Below are positions 25,063 to 34,241 of a stretch of 34,309 bases of DNA, piece by piece. The stretch is taken from assembly GCA_020720365.1 (NCBI GenBank), contig DYOU01000014.1:1-34309 (forward strand). Reading direction: 5' to 3'. The notes under the pieces were generated by a model, which ran no database searches, was not told the DNA's origin, and was given only the letters and a program-made list of their open reading frames with translations. Made by a program: the position numbers and the translations under genes. The DNA is from Candidatus Elulimicrobium sp. GTDB lineage: Bacteria > Omnitrophota > Gorgyraeia > Zapsychrales > Fredricksoniimonadaceae. The stretch's first letter is position 1. Each line of letters opens with the position of its first letter.

Positions 25063-25928
25063 CACACCATCTGCATCTGGGTTTTAAATGTTTCAATCCC
25101 GTTCTTCATCAACATAACCGCCGTCAAAGGCCCAACACCACCGGGAACTGGCGTAATGAATGCCGCACGCCTGGCCGCCTCATCAAACTCGACATCTCCC
25201 ACGATCTTGCCATTTACCGCATTGATCCCTACATCAATCACAACCGAGCCCTCTCGCACCCACGCACCTTTTATAAACCCTGGCTTTCCCATAGCAACTA
25301 CCAATACTTCCGCCCTCCCAACCTGATCAATCAACCGACCGGCCTTACTGGTCCCCCTATGACAGACAGTGACTGTTGCATTTTTTTCAAGCAGCAACAA
25401 CATCATCGGTTTGCCAACAATCTCGCTGCGTCCCACGATAACAGCCTCTTTACCTGCCAGATCGATCCCGCACGACAGCAGTAAAGCCATAGCCGCCGCG
25501 GAAGTACAAGGAATAATGTTCGTCCTTCCCAACATCAAAAGCCCAAGATTAGCAATATTCATCCCTTCAATATCTTTATGCGGAACAATACGATTAACAG
25601 CTTGCTGGAAATCGATCCCTTCTGGCACCGGCTTATGCAGCATGATCCCATGGATATCAGGATCTTCATTCAACCCATGAACATAATCCAACAATTCTTT
25701 TTGAGTCACCTGTGAAGATAAATAAGCAAACTGATAATCGATCCCGATAAAATCTGCTGCGCGCTTCTGAGACTTCCCATATGAACCAGCGCTCGGTTCC
25801 TGGCCAATCGTGATGTTCATAAAACGAGGAGTTTTCCCGAACCGCACACGAAGAAGCTCTACCTCATTCTTTAGCTCTTGCTGAAGCCTTTGCGCCAGCA
25901 TTTTTCCATCAAGGATCCGGGCACTCAT
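25062..25928 (-). CDS. folD: FolD-type methylenetetrahydrofolate dehydrogenase, cyclohydrolase residues lost
   Basis: 288 aa with the full FolD architecture: N-terminal folate domain, then a Rossmann domain with VIVGRSEIVGKPMMLLL, SVVIDVGINAVNGKIVGDV and ITPVPGGVGPLTAVML. By alignment with E. coli FolD, three catalytic positions differ: Lys54 to Gln in SYGKSQKRAADF (the Tyr is kept), Gln98 to His in GIMLHKPVP, and Asp121 to Glu in HKDIEGM. In human MTHFD1 the Lys56Gln change is reported to abolish cyclohydrolase while leaving dehydrogenase, so this enzyme is probably a monofunctional dehydrogenase. The adjacent fchA, with ATGA overlap, would supply cyclohydrolase. Cofactor preference cannot be read here. 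Confidence 0.9.
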   Translation of the reverse strand: MSARILDGKMLAQRLQQELKNEVELLRVRFGKTPRFMNITIGQEPSAGSYGKSQKRAADFIGIDYQFAYLSSQVTQKELLDYVHGLNEDPDIHGIMLHKPVPEGIDFQQAVNRIVPHKDIEGMNIANLGLLMLGRTNIIPCTSAAAMALLLSCGIDLAGKEAVIVGRSEIVGKPMMLLLLEKNATVTVCHRGTSKAGRLIDQVGRAEVLVVAMGKPGFIKGAWVREGSVVIDVGINAVNGKIVGDVEFDEAARRAAFITPVPGGVGPLTAVMLMKNGIETFKTQMQMV

Positions 25929-26413
25929 TGATTAGCTTCCACCATAGCTTGAGCGGCCTTAAGCCCCGCTGTTAAAAATATCTCTGCCGCAATCACATCA
26001 CTGATCAAATACCTGTTAGCTTCTTTCTTTAGGAAAGGGATCTGCTTCAACTGCACCTTACAGACCTTAATCAGCTGAACCGGAACTTTGGCGGCTTCCC
26101 GATTCGCGACCCGTAACACCGCCTTATCTCCTGATTTCCGGGCCGACACAACATCCAAATAAGCCTGGGCATCAGAACTGATCATCGTCAAAAAGAGTGC
26201 ACGGGCTTGCTCTGCGGAAACCATTGCTTTTTCAAAACGCTGGTCAATAACTTTTGATTTTCCTTTACCGATCGAATAGCGCATCGACATCACTAATAAA
26301 GAAGCCCCCATAGCCGCTGAGAGAGCCGCCGCCGATCCACCGCCAGGCACAGGCTCATGCGCTGCAAGAGACTCCAGATACTCAGATAAAGTGTGTGTTG
26401 CGTAACAAATCAT
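25925..26413 (-). CDS. fchA: Methenyltetrahydrofolate cyclohydrolase / cyclodeaminase-fold protein (FchA-like)
   Basis: 162 aa, all-helical FTCD cyclodeaminase domain. The folate-binding EPVPGGGSAAALSAAMGASL (about 20-39) is intact. Family members either hydrolyse methenyl-THF (FchA) or deaminate formimino-THF. Since no formiminotransferase is fused or adjacent and folD overlaps directly, the cyclohydrolase role is favoured. It is about 40 residues shorter than Clostridium/Moorella FchA, mainly in the C-terminal helices. First gene after a good promoter, with a roughly 70-nt AT-rich leader; no clear Shine-Dalgarno precedes the ATG at 26413. Confidence 0.85.
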   Translation of the reverse strand: MICYATHTLSEYLESLAAHEPVPGGGSAAALSAAMGASLLVMSMRYSIGKGKSKVIDQRFEKAMVSAEQARALFLTMISSDAQAYLDVVSARKSGDKAVLRVANREAAKVPVQLIKVCKVQLKQIPFLKKEANRYLISDVIAAEIFLTAGLKAAQAMVEANQ

Positions 26414-26489
26414 GAGGATTGAACAAAAAGTGAAAGGATGTTAGATATTTTACAATTTAAACAAAGAATAATTTTCCCTAATTAATTTA

Positions 26490-26518
26490 ATTCTATCGAA
26501 AAATACCTTCTTTGGCAA
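26490..26518 (-). promoter_or_regulatory. Promoter for the fchA-folD-polA-glgA-coaE operon
   Basis: Minus strand: TTGCCA (26518-26513, 5 of 6), 17 bp, then TAGAAT (26495-26490, 5 of 6). It lies in the 118-bp AT-rich gap between yraN and fchA, which otherwise holds only a weak GCC/GGT hairpin followed by TTTTT at the end of yraN. Confidence 0.6.
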
Positions 26519-26531
26519 TATTTGATTCATA

Positions 26532-26897
26532 TTATTTATAAAAAGCGTTTTTTATAAGATCTCCGCGAAAAGAACCATCTGGCCCAATGTAAACAGCCAA
26601 TACATCAAAACGCCCGTCCATATCCACTGATCCAAAATGCGCCAAAAGGAAATGCTCCGCCGTACGATATAACTTTTGTTGTTTCTGCGGATGAACAGCT
26701 TCAAACGCATCCCAGCCATCTTCCTGGCGTGTTTTAACTTCAATGAAAACAATGACACCAGCTTCACGCGCTACAATATCCACCTCTCCGCATTTCGCGC
26801 GATAATTTTTCTCAAGGATCTCATACCCCTGAGCTAAAAGAAACCTCAAAGCAAAATCTTCGCCTGCTGCTCCCAACTTTTTTCTAGCCTGGCTCAT
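26532..26897 (-). CDS. YraN-family (UPF0102) nuclease-fold protein
   Basis: 121 aa, the full usual length. It has a restriction-endonuclease-like fold with the catalytic signature GEVDIVAREAGVIVFIEVKTR (Glu-Asp...ExK), preceded by AGEDFALRFLLAQGYEILEKNYR. The function is poorly known; it is usually found beside rnhB, as here (ATGA overlap), which suggests a link to DNA-RNA hybrid or recombination intermediates. Last gene of the trmD operon. Confidence 0.92.
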   Translation of the reverse strand: MSQARKKLGAAGEDFALRFLLAQGYEILEKNYRAKCGEVDIVAREAGVIVFIEVKTRQEDGWDAFEAVHPQKQQKLYRTAEHFLLAHFGSVDMDGRFDVLAVYIGPDGSFRGDLIKNAFYK

Positions 26898-27550
26898 AAA
26901 ACATTAAACGATTTACGATGAATTGGTGAAAGCCCATGCGCTCGGATCGCAGCCCGATGCGCGGCAGTAGGATACCCTTTATGCTGACAAAAGCCATACT
27001 GAGGATAGATCGCATCATATTCATACAGAATACGATCCCGTGTAACCTTAGCAATAATACTGGCACAGGCGATTGAAAGGCTGCGAGCGTCCCCTCTCAC
27101 CACTGTCTGCACTCTGAATGGAACAGCGGCTGTAAAACAATTCCCGTCAACCAAAAGCTTTACCGACGCATCAAAGTACGGCAATAATCTTACCTCCTCC
27201 GGTAACCGCTCCCGTAAATCCATAACGGCCGCCGCCATCGCCAAATGAGAAGCCCGAAGAATATTGACTTCATCAATCACCGACTCACTCATGATCCCCA
27301 CACCGACATAAGCACGCGCGTGAATCTGTTCGAATGCTCTTGCCCTCTGAGCCGCACTTAAAACTTTGGAATCGCCGATCCGAACTGAGAAATCCGTGCC
27401 TCTTAAATATACAGCACCTGCCACAACCGGACCTGCTAATGGCCCCCGCCCGGCCTCGTCAACGCCAAAAACAAAACGAAAGCCGTTACCGGCTTTCGCT
27501 TGATGATCAAAATCAATTAATTCCTGAATATGACCTGACTTCAACTTCAT
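26894..27550 (-). CDS. rnhB: Ribonuclease HII
   Basis: Removes ribonucleotides embedded in DNA and RNA-DNA hybrids. 218 aa, with an N-terminal extension of about 25 residues before GVDEAGRGPLAGPVVAGAV, which carries the first Asp-Glu pair. Further acidic residues lie in LLVDGN and the HII-specific SIACASIIAKVTRDRI. The C-terminal GYPTAAHRAAIRAHGLSPIHRKSF is typical. TAATG overlap with rplS. Confidence 0.95.
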   Translation of the reverse strand: MKLKSGHIQELIDFDHQAKAGNGFRFVFGVDEAGRGPLAGPVVAGAVYLRGTDFSVRIGDSKVLSAAQRARAFEQIHARAYVGVGIMSESVIDEVNILRASHLAMAAAVMDLRERLPEEVRLLPYFDASVKLLVDGNCFTAAVPFRVQTVVRGDARSLSIACASIIAKVTRDRILYEYDAIYPQYGFCQHKGYPTAAHRAAIRAHGLSPIHRKSFNVL

Positions 27551-27936
27551 TAAACCGCTACAGGAACCGCGGCCGACTCTTTCACTGCCTCAGTCTCAAC
27601 ACGCGCTGATCTTCCGGTACGATCGCGCAGAAAGAATAATTTCGCGCGCTTCACTCGCCCCTTGCTGATAACCTTCAAACTATCAATCACTGGTGAATGA
27701 AGAGGAAACGACTTCTCCACACCCTCACCAAAAGAGATCTTACGCACAGTAAAAACTTCTTTGATCCCCGCACCGCGTTTACCAATAACGATCCCCTCCC
27801 AGGAATGAAGGCGAACCTTATCCGCTTCCTGAACCTTGATCTTCATCTTGACGGTATCACCGACTGCGAACAAAGGGATATCCTTACGAATAAAACCTGC
27901 TTCAAACTTCTTGAGTTTCTCAATACGACTTGCCAT
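27550..27936 (-). CDS. rplS: 50S ribosomal protein bL19
   Basis: Large-subunit protein at the 30S interface. 128 aa: the normal core (FAVGDTVKMKIKVQEADKVRLHSWEGIVIGKRG and SFGEGVEKSFPLHSPVIDSLKVISKGRVKRAKLFFLRDRTGRSAR) plus a C-terminal Glu/Val/Ala tail of about 15 residues. Shine-Dalgarno AGGGG 7 nt before the ATG. It follows trmD by 16 nt, the standard gene order, although rpsP and rimM are not upstream. Confidence 0.96.
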   Translation of the reverse strand: MASRIEKLKKFEAGFIRKDIPLFAVGDTVKMKIKVQEADKVRLHSWEGIVIGKRGAGIKEVFTVRKISFGEGVEKSFPLHSPVIDSLKVISKGRVKRAKLFFLRDRTGRSARVETEAVKESAAVPVAV

Positions 27937-27952
27937 TTTTTTACCCCTGCTT

Positions 27953-28633
27953 CTATTTTACATTTAATAAGTCCGGGCGAAATACCTTCGTGCGGGCCAA
28001 AGCCTGCTCGTTTCGCCATTTTTTTACGGCTTGATGATTGCCGGATAATAACACAAGAGGTGTTTTTTTTCCACAAAAATCTGATGGACGCGTATATTGC
28101 GGATATTCCAACAGGTTATGTTCAAAAGATTCATCTTCCAATGAGGTCTCTTTTCCAAGCACTCCGGGGATTAATCGCGTAAGGGCATCCACCACTACCA
28201 TTGCGGGCAATTCTCCTCCTGTCAGCACATAATCTCCGATCGAAATACTTTCATCAACCACCATTTCACGAACCCGCTCATCGATCCCCTCATAATGACC
28301 GCAAATAAAGATTATATTCTTTTCCTTTGCCAACTCTTTTGCTTTTGCCTGGGTAAACGTCGTTCCGCCAGGGCACATATAAATCACTTTAGCCTTCCTC
28401 CGCCCCTTGATCTTCTTCACTGCATCTACCAGCGGCTGAGGCGTCATCACCATCCCTGGGCCTCCGCCAAAAGGACGGTCATCCACCTTGCGATGCGGAT
28501 CTTTTGAGAAATTCCGTAAGTCATGGATACGAAAATCAATCAATTTCTTAGCCTGCGCCCGTTTCATTATCGACTCATCTAAAACAGGTGAAAACATATG
28601 CGGAAAGATCGTAATAATATCAATACACTGCAT
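27953..28633 (-). CDS. trmD: tRNA (guanine-N1)-methyltransferase
   Basis: Methylates G37 of tRNAs to prevent +1 frameshifting. 226 aa from the second ATG (28633), which sits 7 nt from AAGGAG and gives the expected MQCIDIITIFPHMF start; the ATG one codon upstream is too close. SPOUT trefoil-knot motifs are visible: DDRPFGGGPGMVM, ICGHYEGIDERV and SIGDYVLTGGELPAMVVVDAL. It is 36 nt after the MFS gene, so it may receive read-through from the efflux operon. Confidence 0.95.
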   Translation of the reverse strand: MQCIDIITIFPHMFSPVLDESIMKRAQAKKLIDFRIHDLRNFSKDPHRKVDDRPFGGGPGMVMTPQPLVDAVKKIKGRRKAKVIYMCPGGTTFTQAKAKELAKEKNIIFICGHYEGIDERVREMVVDESISIGDYVLTGGELPAMVVVDALTRLIPGVLGKETSLEDESFEHNLLEYPQYTRPSDFCGKKTPLVLLSGNHQAVKKWRNEQALARTKVFRPDLLNVK

Positions 28634-28672
28634 CATTCAGCTCCTTGAAATAATTTTTTCATAACGCACTGC

Positions 28673-29911
28673 TTATACTTCTGGGAAAATCCCCTTTGAC
28701 GCATAAATAGGCCTCACCTTCGAGCGAAAACGCGGAAGCCGAAACCAGAAAATAAATGAAGCGGCCAATGCAAAAAGACCAACGATCATCAACGCCGTCG
28801 ACACCCCTGACCGAACGGCAATAGCCCCCGCCGTCAAACTTCCAACCGGTGATATCCCTACCAAGGCAATGGCGTAAAGGCTCATGATACGCCCCCTTTT
28901 TTCTTCATCTATCAGCGTGTGAAGGATCACATTCATTCCGCCGATACTCATGATCATCGTCATTCCGCATAAAAAACTTGCCACCAACGCAAGCCGGATA
29001 TCCACTGTTACGGCAAACATCATTAATGATACCGCAGAACCAGCCGCCGCCACTGCGGCCACATTGCCCAAACCAATAACACTACGCCGGCTTGCCAAAT
29101 AAATAGCTCCCAAAAATGCCCCTGACCCAGAACAAGACAATAACAACCCCAGCGTTTTAGGCCCCCCGATAAAGACATCTTTGGCAAATACCGGCGCCAA
29201 AGCATGAAAAGCCCCGCTCAGCATGCTTAATACCGATACCATGATCAACAGCAAGCGAATCGGCATTGAATGATACGCATAACGAAAGCCTTCCATCAGG
29301 CTCCCTGTTGAGGATGCCGTCCGGCTTACTTTAAATATCGGTAACCGCATCAAACATAATGCCACTATGACAGGAAGAAAACTTAAAGCGTTCAACAAGA
29401 AACAAAAGCTTTCTCCAAAAGCAGCGATCATCAAACCTGCAACCGCAGGGCCAACAAGACGGGAACCATTAAAAACTGATGAATTCAATGCCACCGCATT
29501 GGCTAGGTCCTTCTGGTCATCGATCATTTTGCTGATAAAGGATTGACGGATCGGCAATTCATACGCCGTAATAATCCCCAAGCACACGCTCAAGGCCATA
29601 ATATGCCATACTTGCACAGCATTGGTGAACACCAGCACCCACAGAATAAACGCCTGGACCATGGCAAACGTATTAATCAGAACCAAAAGACTTCGACGAT
29701 CAAAACGATCTGCGACGACACCGGCCAAAGGAGAAAATATAAGAGATGGGAAATTCAATGCGAAAGCGAACGCCCCCAACAAAAACGCAGAATTCGTCAT
29801 ACGATAGATCAGCCAGCTGCCTGCGACGATCTGCATCCAGGAACCGATCAAAGATAATAATTGCCCCGCAAGAAAAAGGCGAAAATTATAATACTTCAAA
29901 GACCGAAACAT
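28673..29911 (-). CDS. MFS transporter, EntS/MFS_3-like
   Basis: Inner-membrane major facilitator of 412 aa with about 12 hydrophobic segments. It starts MFRSLKYYNFRLFLAGQ and has the loop 2-3 signature AGVVADRFDRRSLL. The N-terminal pattern resembles MFS_3 exporters such as enterobactin exporter EntS and macrolide-efflux-like proteins. The ATG at 29911 overlaps the RND stop (TAATG), so the ORF-track start 18 codons upstream is rejected. Substrate unknown; the pairing suggests the same or related compounds as the RND pump, or two-step export. Confidence 0.88.
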   Translation of the reverse strand: MFRSLKYYNFRLFLAGQLLSLIGSWMQIVAGSWLIYRMTNSAFLLGAFAFALNFPSLIFSPLAGVVADRFDRRSLLVLINTFAMVQAFILWVLVFTNAVQVWHIMALSVCLGIITAYELPIRQSFISKMIDDQKDLANAVALNSSVFNGSRLVGPAVAGLMIAAFGESFCFLLNALSFLPVIVALCLMRLPIFKVSRTASSTGSLMEGFRYAYHSMPIRLLLIMVSVLSMLSGAFHALAPVFAKDVFIGGPKTLGLLLSCSGSGAFLGAIYLASRRSVIGLGNVAAVAAAGSAVSLMMFAVTVDIRLALVASFLCGMTMIMSIGGMNVILHTLIDEEKRGRIMSLYAIALVGISPVGSLTAGAIAVRSGVSTALMIVGLFALAASFIFWFRLPRFRSKVRPIYASKGIFPEV

Positions 29912-32900
29912 TATTCCGCCTTCTTCACAGCCCAGCTGTCGCGTACGGTTAATTTGTAAACACACGGCACTACAAAAAGCGTAAAGAAAGTAGAAACCGC
30001 GACACCACCGATAACTGTAATAGCCATAGGCGCCCTCACCTCAGCTCCCGCACCAATCGCGACTGCCGGAGGGATTGCCGCCGCAATAGTCGCCAGGGAG
30101 GTCATTAAGATGGGCCGCAGGCGAATAGGACAAGCCCCAAGTAGCGCTTCATGAACTTTCTTGCCCTCTCCCCTCATCTGATTCGTAAAATCAACCAACA
30201 GGATCGAATTCTTCTTTACAATCCCCATCAATAGAATGATCCCGATCACACTATACAAATTAAGCGAAAGCTGAGCCATCAGCAATGCCATAAATGCACC
30301 TGAAAGGCTGAACGGCAGGGCCAGCAATACAATAAAGGGTTGCAAAAAACTGTTGTATTGCGAACCGATCACCATGTATGCGATCAATATCCCTAAAATA
30401 AAAACCATCCCCATTCCACTCGATGATTCCTGAAACGTTTTTGATGTACCACTCGGAATCGCATGATAACCTTCAGGTAAAACCTCATTCGCAATTCTTT
30501 CCGCAGCACTCAATGCGTCCGTCATGGACTTGCCTGCCGCAACATTCGCATAAACAGAAATGGCTCTTTCCCGAACACGGCGGGTAATCGTCAGCGCCGC
30601 AGGACGTTCCACCACAGTCACCAGATCCTTCAGTTGAACTCTTTCGCCGCGATTATTCCATACCCAAACCCCATCAATATTCGCCTGGCTCACGCGTTGA
30701 TCAGCTTCCAACTGAACTCGAATATCATAACGTCGGTCACCTTTCGAATACTTCCCGGCCAGATCCCCTCCAAAAAGAACATTGACCGCAGAACCAATGG
30801 TCTGCATACTAACGCCTCGATCGTCAGCCTTCTGACGGTCGGGTTCCACCCGGATCTCAAAAGCTCCGGGTTTGTAATCACTGTCCACATCGATCATAAA
30901 CCCTGTCACTTCCATCTTCTCCTGCATCAATGTCGCGTATTCAACCAGTTTCTCCCAATCAGGCCCGCGCACACTGAGCTCAACAGGAAAGCCTCTCTGC
31001 GAAGAAAACCCGCTCAACGACAGATCCTGCATTTTAGCCTTTAAGTCTTTATTCTTATTCAATTTCTGACGAAAAACATCCATCACTTCCAACTGTGACA
31101 ATCGATGCCCTGCTTTCACATCAACTGGCCGATCCTTAGGTTCCTTCAGCGTAACAAACAAACTTCCCTTATTAACTTCTCCTCCGTCAAAACCGCCTAC
31201 AGCCCCAAAATACCGCAAAACCTCCGGCCGGGAAGCCAAGAAAGCTTCTGCTTTCTTGAACTGATCATCTGTATACGTGATCGATGCACCCGCTGGAGCC
31301 TGAAGGCTGACAAGAAACATACTCTGATCCTGGGGAGGCACGAATTCCTTACGCAAAAAACCTATCAACTTCAATGACGCGGCGAAAATGCAAATCGACA
31401 CGATCACAACCAGCCACGCATGCCTCAGCGCCCAGGACAAAGCCTTAAGATACAACCCCGCAAAATGCTTGAACCCGACATCTACCGCCCGTCCAAAACC
31501 CGTCGCATGCCCTACCTGCAAGAACTGCGAACAACGCATGGGAGTTAACATTAACGCCTCAAGAAGTGAAAGGGCGACCGCGACCGCGATAGTGATCCCA
31601 AACTCAAAAAAGAATTTTCCCATAATCCCCGAAATAAAAATAACCGGCACAAAGATCGCCGTGATTGCCAATGTCGTTGCCAAAGCCGCCCCAGCGATCT
31701 GATTTGCCCCTTTAGCCGCCGCTTCCTTTCCTTCACCCATCTCACGGAACCGGACAATATTTTCCAGGACCATGATCGAATCATCCACCACAATACCTAC
31801 CGCCAAAGAAAGCCCTAAAACTGTAAACGTATTCAATGTGAAATTTAAGAAATAAATAATAATGAACGTTCCGAGAATAGAGGTCGGGATCGCCAAAAGA
31901 ATATTCAATGTTGCACTCCAAGCCCCTAAAAAGAACCAGCAAACCAATGATGTAATAAGCGCCGAAAGGATTAATGTAAATGTCAGATCATGTATGGATT
32001 CTTCAATAAATTTCGTCCGGTCCATGACTACATTCATCTGCAGATCCGACGGAAGTGTCTTTTGAACTTCTTTAAGGCGCTTTTTGACCGCATGCGCAAT
32101 AGCTACATCATTAGATCCGCTCTGTTTCTTAATCCCTAAACCTACTGCAGGTTTCCCATTAAACCTTGAAATACGCCTGATATCGGCAAGGCCATCCTCA
32201 ACTCTCGCTACATCCCTGAGCCGTATGGGCGTATAAATTGTCTTGCCGCCGCGCTTGGTTATCAAAATATTCCCGAATTCCTCCTGATTCTTAGCTTCTC
32301 CCATCACCCGGACACTTTGTTCTGCCTTATCTGTTTCAATACGACCGGCAGGAATCTCATTATGACCTTCTGCGATCGCATTCATCACATCATCAGCCGT
32401 CAACTCATACTGATCCAGCTTTAACTGATCGATCCACACACGAAAATTGGGATCAATATATCCTCCAAGAGAAACCTCTCCCACTCCGCTGATCCCAGAA
32501 AACTTGTCACGTAAATATTTCTCAACATACTCCATCAACTGAACCTTGGAACGCTCCCCGGTCACGGCGATCCATATGATCGGCTGGTCTGCCGGATTCG
32601 ACCGTGAAATAACCGGAGGATCAATATCTTTAGGCAACCGACGCTGGACCTGATTGATCTTGGTTTGAATATCCTGAACTGCCGCATCAATATCACGGCC
32701 AAGCTCAAGATCGATCGTCACGGACGCTTGCCCCTGACGAACGGTAGAAGAAACTTCCTTTACCCCCTGAACAGTCATAACCGTCTGTTCCACCGGGTCT
32801 ACCACATCTTTCTCCATAACCTCAGGAGCGGCCCCAGCCCACGTCAGGCTCACGCTTACAACAGGAAAATCAATATTAGGAAGCTGGCTGACTCCCATAC

Positions 32901-32991
32901 GGTTATAACTGATGAACCCAAAGATCATCAGTGCCGCCATCACCATCCAGGCAAACACAGGCCGGCGTATTGAAATATCAGATAAACTCAT
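29911..32991 (-). CDS. RND efflux pump, HAE1/AcrB-like
   Basis: Proton-driven trimeric inner-membrane pump, 1026 aa, the expected size. MSLSDISIRRPVFAWMVM and the FPVVSVSLTWAGAAPEVME porter start are typical. The proton-relay Asp pair in VGIVVDDSIMVLENI (TM4) and the Lys in LLMGIVKKNSILLVDF (TM10) are present, as are duplicated porter domains. It resembles the MdtB/MexF-like hydrophobe exporters rather than metal pumps (no Met pair or CusA-type motif noticed). ATGA overlap with the tolC-like gene. Its periplasmic adaptor is not encoded between or after these genes inside the window. Confidence 0.94.
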   Translation of the reverse strand: MSLSDISIRRPVFAWMVMAALMIFGFISYNRMGVSQLPNIDFPVVSVSLTWAGAAPEVMEKDVVDPVEQTVMTVQGVKEVSSTVRQGQASVTIDLELGRDIDAAVQDIQTKINQVQRRLPKDIDPPVISRSNPADQPIIWIAVTGERSKVQLMEYVEKYLRDKFSGISGVGEVSLGGYIDPNFRVWIDQLKLDQYELTADDVMNAIAEGHNEIPAGRIETDKAEQSVRVMGEAKNQEEFGNILITKRGGKTIYTPIRLRDVARVEDGLADIRRISRFNGKPAVGLGIKKQSGSNDVAIAHAVKKRLKEVQKTLPSDLQMNVVMDRTKFIEESIHDLTFTLILSALITSLVCWFFLGAWSATLNILLAIPTSILGTFIIIYFLNFTLNTFTVLGLSLAVGIVVDDSIMVLENIVRFREMGEGKEAAAKGANQIAGAALATTLAITAIFVPVIFISGIMGKFFFEFGITIAVAVALSLLEALMLTPMRCSQFLQVGHATGFGRAVDVGFKHFAGLYLKALSWALRHAWLVVIVSICIFAASLKLIGFLRKEFVPPQDQSMFLVSLQAPAGASITYTDDQFKKAEAFLASRPEVLRYFGAVGGFDGGEVNKGSLFVTLKEPKDRPVDVKAGHRLSQLEVMDVFRQKLNKNKDLKAKMQDLSLSGFSSQRGFPVELSVRGPDWEKLVEYATLMQEKMEVTGFMIDVDSDYKPGAFEIRVEPDRQKADDRGVSMQTIGSAVNVLFGGDLAGKYSKGDRRYDIRVQLEADQRVSQANIDGVWVWNNRGERVQLKDLVTVVERPAALTITRRVRERAISVYANVAAGKSMTDALSAAERIANEVLPEGYHAIPSGTSKTFQESSSGMGMVFILGILIAYMVIGSQYNSFLQPFIVLLALPFSLSGAFMALLMAQLSLNLYSVIGIILLMGIVKKNSILLVDFTNQMRGEGKKVHEALLGACPIRLRPILMTSLATIAAAIPPAVAIGAGAEVRAPMAITVIGGVAVSTFFTLFVVPCVYKLTVRDSWAVKKAE

Positions 32992-34241
32992 TGAAGATCC
33001 TCCCCTGCGGCCACTTTCAACCCCCAAAACGATCGGCCCGCTTCCACTTGAGCTGCCACACACTCTCGCTTGACATTCCCAAGATCCTCAAGCGATTGCA
33101 AGACTTCCAAATTATTAACCAGGCTCTTTTTAAAATCATCCGCCTGCATCCGATAATTCTTCTCTGATGCTGCCGAGGCTTTGATCAACGCCTCCAACTT
33201 CTTAAATGATGAAACTTTCTTTGAATACGCACTCTTCACTTCTAAAAGAGCCTTACGCCGGACCTGACTCAAGCGAAGATCTGCTGCATTCACCTGCGCC
33301 CTGGCCTGGACCACCTGACCAACATCACTCATCCCGTTAAATAAAGGAACATTCACACTCACCGTCGCATCCCAATCATTGCCTTCATTAGATCCGGAAC
33401 GCTTGGTATAAGAATTGCCTGTTAAAGCAACCGTAGGAAAAAACGACGACCTTGCCGCAGTTATATTATTTTTATAAGACTCCAACGATTCCTGAGCAGC
33501 AATAATATCCGGACGTTCACTCATACGGATCGCTAAAACTCCAAGATCCTCTATTTCCTTCGAAAGCGGCTCATTGACAACTTCATCAACAGGCTGCCCG
33601 ATCAGAAATTCCAATAACTGTCCGGCCACTTCCACCTGGCCTCGGATTGCTTCAACACCCGCCTCAGTCTTCAGGAGTTTCGCCTCAGCACTCGCCACCT
33701 CACTAGCCCGTGACTTTCCTAAACTCTCACGCTTTCTCAACTCCGCCACCCGATCCCTTAAAATCACCTGCATCTCCTGCTGAACCTTCAGATCTTCCTG
33801 ATAACCCCAATATAGGTAGAAAGCGTCCGATACATCCATAAAAAGAAGCTGCAAAGCCCTCTTAAGGGTCGCCGCATGCTGCCGGACAATCTGCTTGCTC
33901 GCCCGAATAGCTGCAAACTCTTTAAATCCTGTAAACAACGGCTGCGTAAATGTGAACTTACCTTCCGGTACAGAACCATCCAACCTATCATTGGGCCGAA
34001 CATCCTGCCATTTTTCAGAATACGCAAATGCAATCCTAGGTAAAGCCGTACTCAAAGACTGCTTCATCAGGCCTTCCGTTTCCTTGATCAACTCTTTCTG
34101 AATGCCTATAGATTCGCTACGAACCAATGCCAGCGTATAACAATCATTTAATGTTAACAGCCCTTGCTCCTGTGCCGTTGCATTCGATAGAATGATCAAA
34201 CCTAGCACTAAAAGAAAGAATAAAAACTTCTCTGTCTTCAT
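32988..34241 (-). CDS. TolC-family outer-membrane efflux protein
   Basis: 417 aa. Signal peptide MKTEKFLFFLLVLGLIILSNATAQ with likely cleavage near residue 23-24, then two OEP repeats rich in coiled-coil helix (LNDCYTLALVRSESIGIQK, LQLLFMDVSDAFYLYWG, VASAEAKLLKTEAGVEAI; second repeat from RPDIIAAQESLESYKNNI with NVPLFNGMSDVGQVVQARAQ). It forms the trimeric exit duct for the RND pump encoded next. GAGG 4 nt before the ATG. The 68 bp upstream to the window edge hold no recognisable gene; an adaptor gene could lie just outside. Confidence 0.92.
   Translation of the reverse strand: MKTEKFLFFLLVLGLIILSNATAQEQGLLTLNDCYTLALVRSESIGIQKELIKETEGLMKQSLSTALPRIAFAYSEKWQDVRPNDRLDGSVPEGKFTFTQPLFTGFKEFAAIRASKQIVRQHAATLKRALQLLFMDVSDAFYLYWGYQEDLKVQQEMQVILRDRVAELRKRESLGKSRASEVASAEAKLLKTEAGVEAIRGQVEVAGQLLEFLIGQPVDEVVNEPLSKEIEDLGVLAIRMSERPDIIAAQESLESYKNNITAARSSFFPTVALTGNSYTKRSGSNEGNDWDATVSVNVPLFNGMSDVGQVVQARAQVNAADLRLSQVRRKALLEVKSAYSKKVSSFKKLEALIKASAASEKNYRMQADDFKKSLVNNLEVLQSLEDLGNVKRECVAAQVEAGRSFWGLKVAAGEDLQ

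Noticed and set aside
25056-25484. Plus-strand 142-aa ORF opposite folD
   Set aside because: Shadow of folD; His/Asn/Pro-rich composition typical of antisense translation, no ribosome site.
31388-31702. Plus-strand ORF opposite the RND pump gene
   Set aside because: Antisense of conserved transmembrane coding sequence; no start signals.
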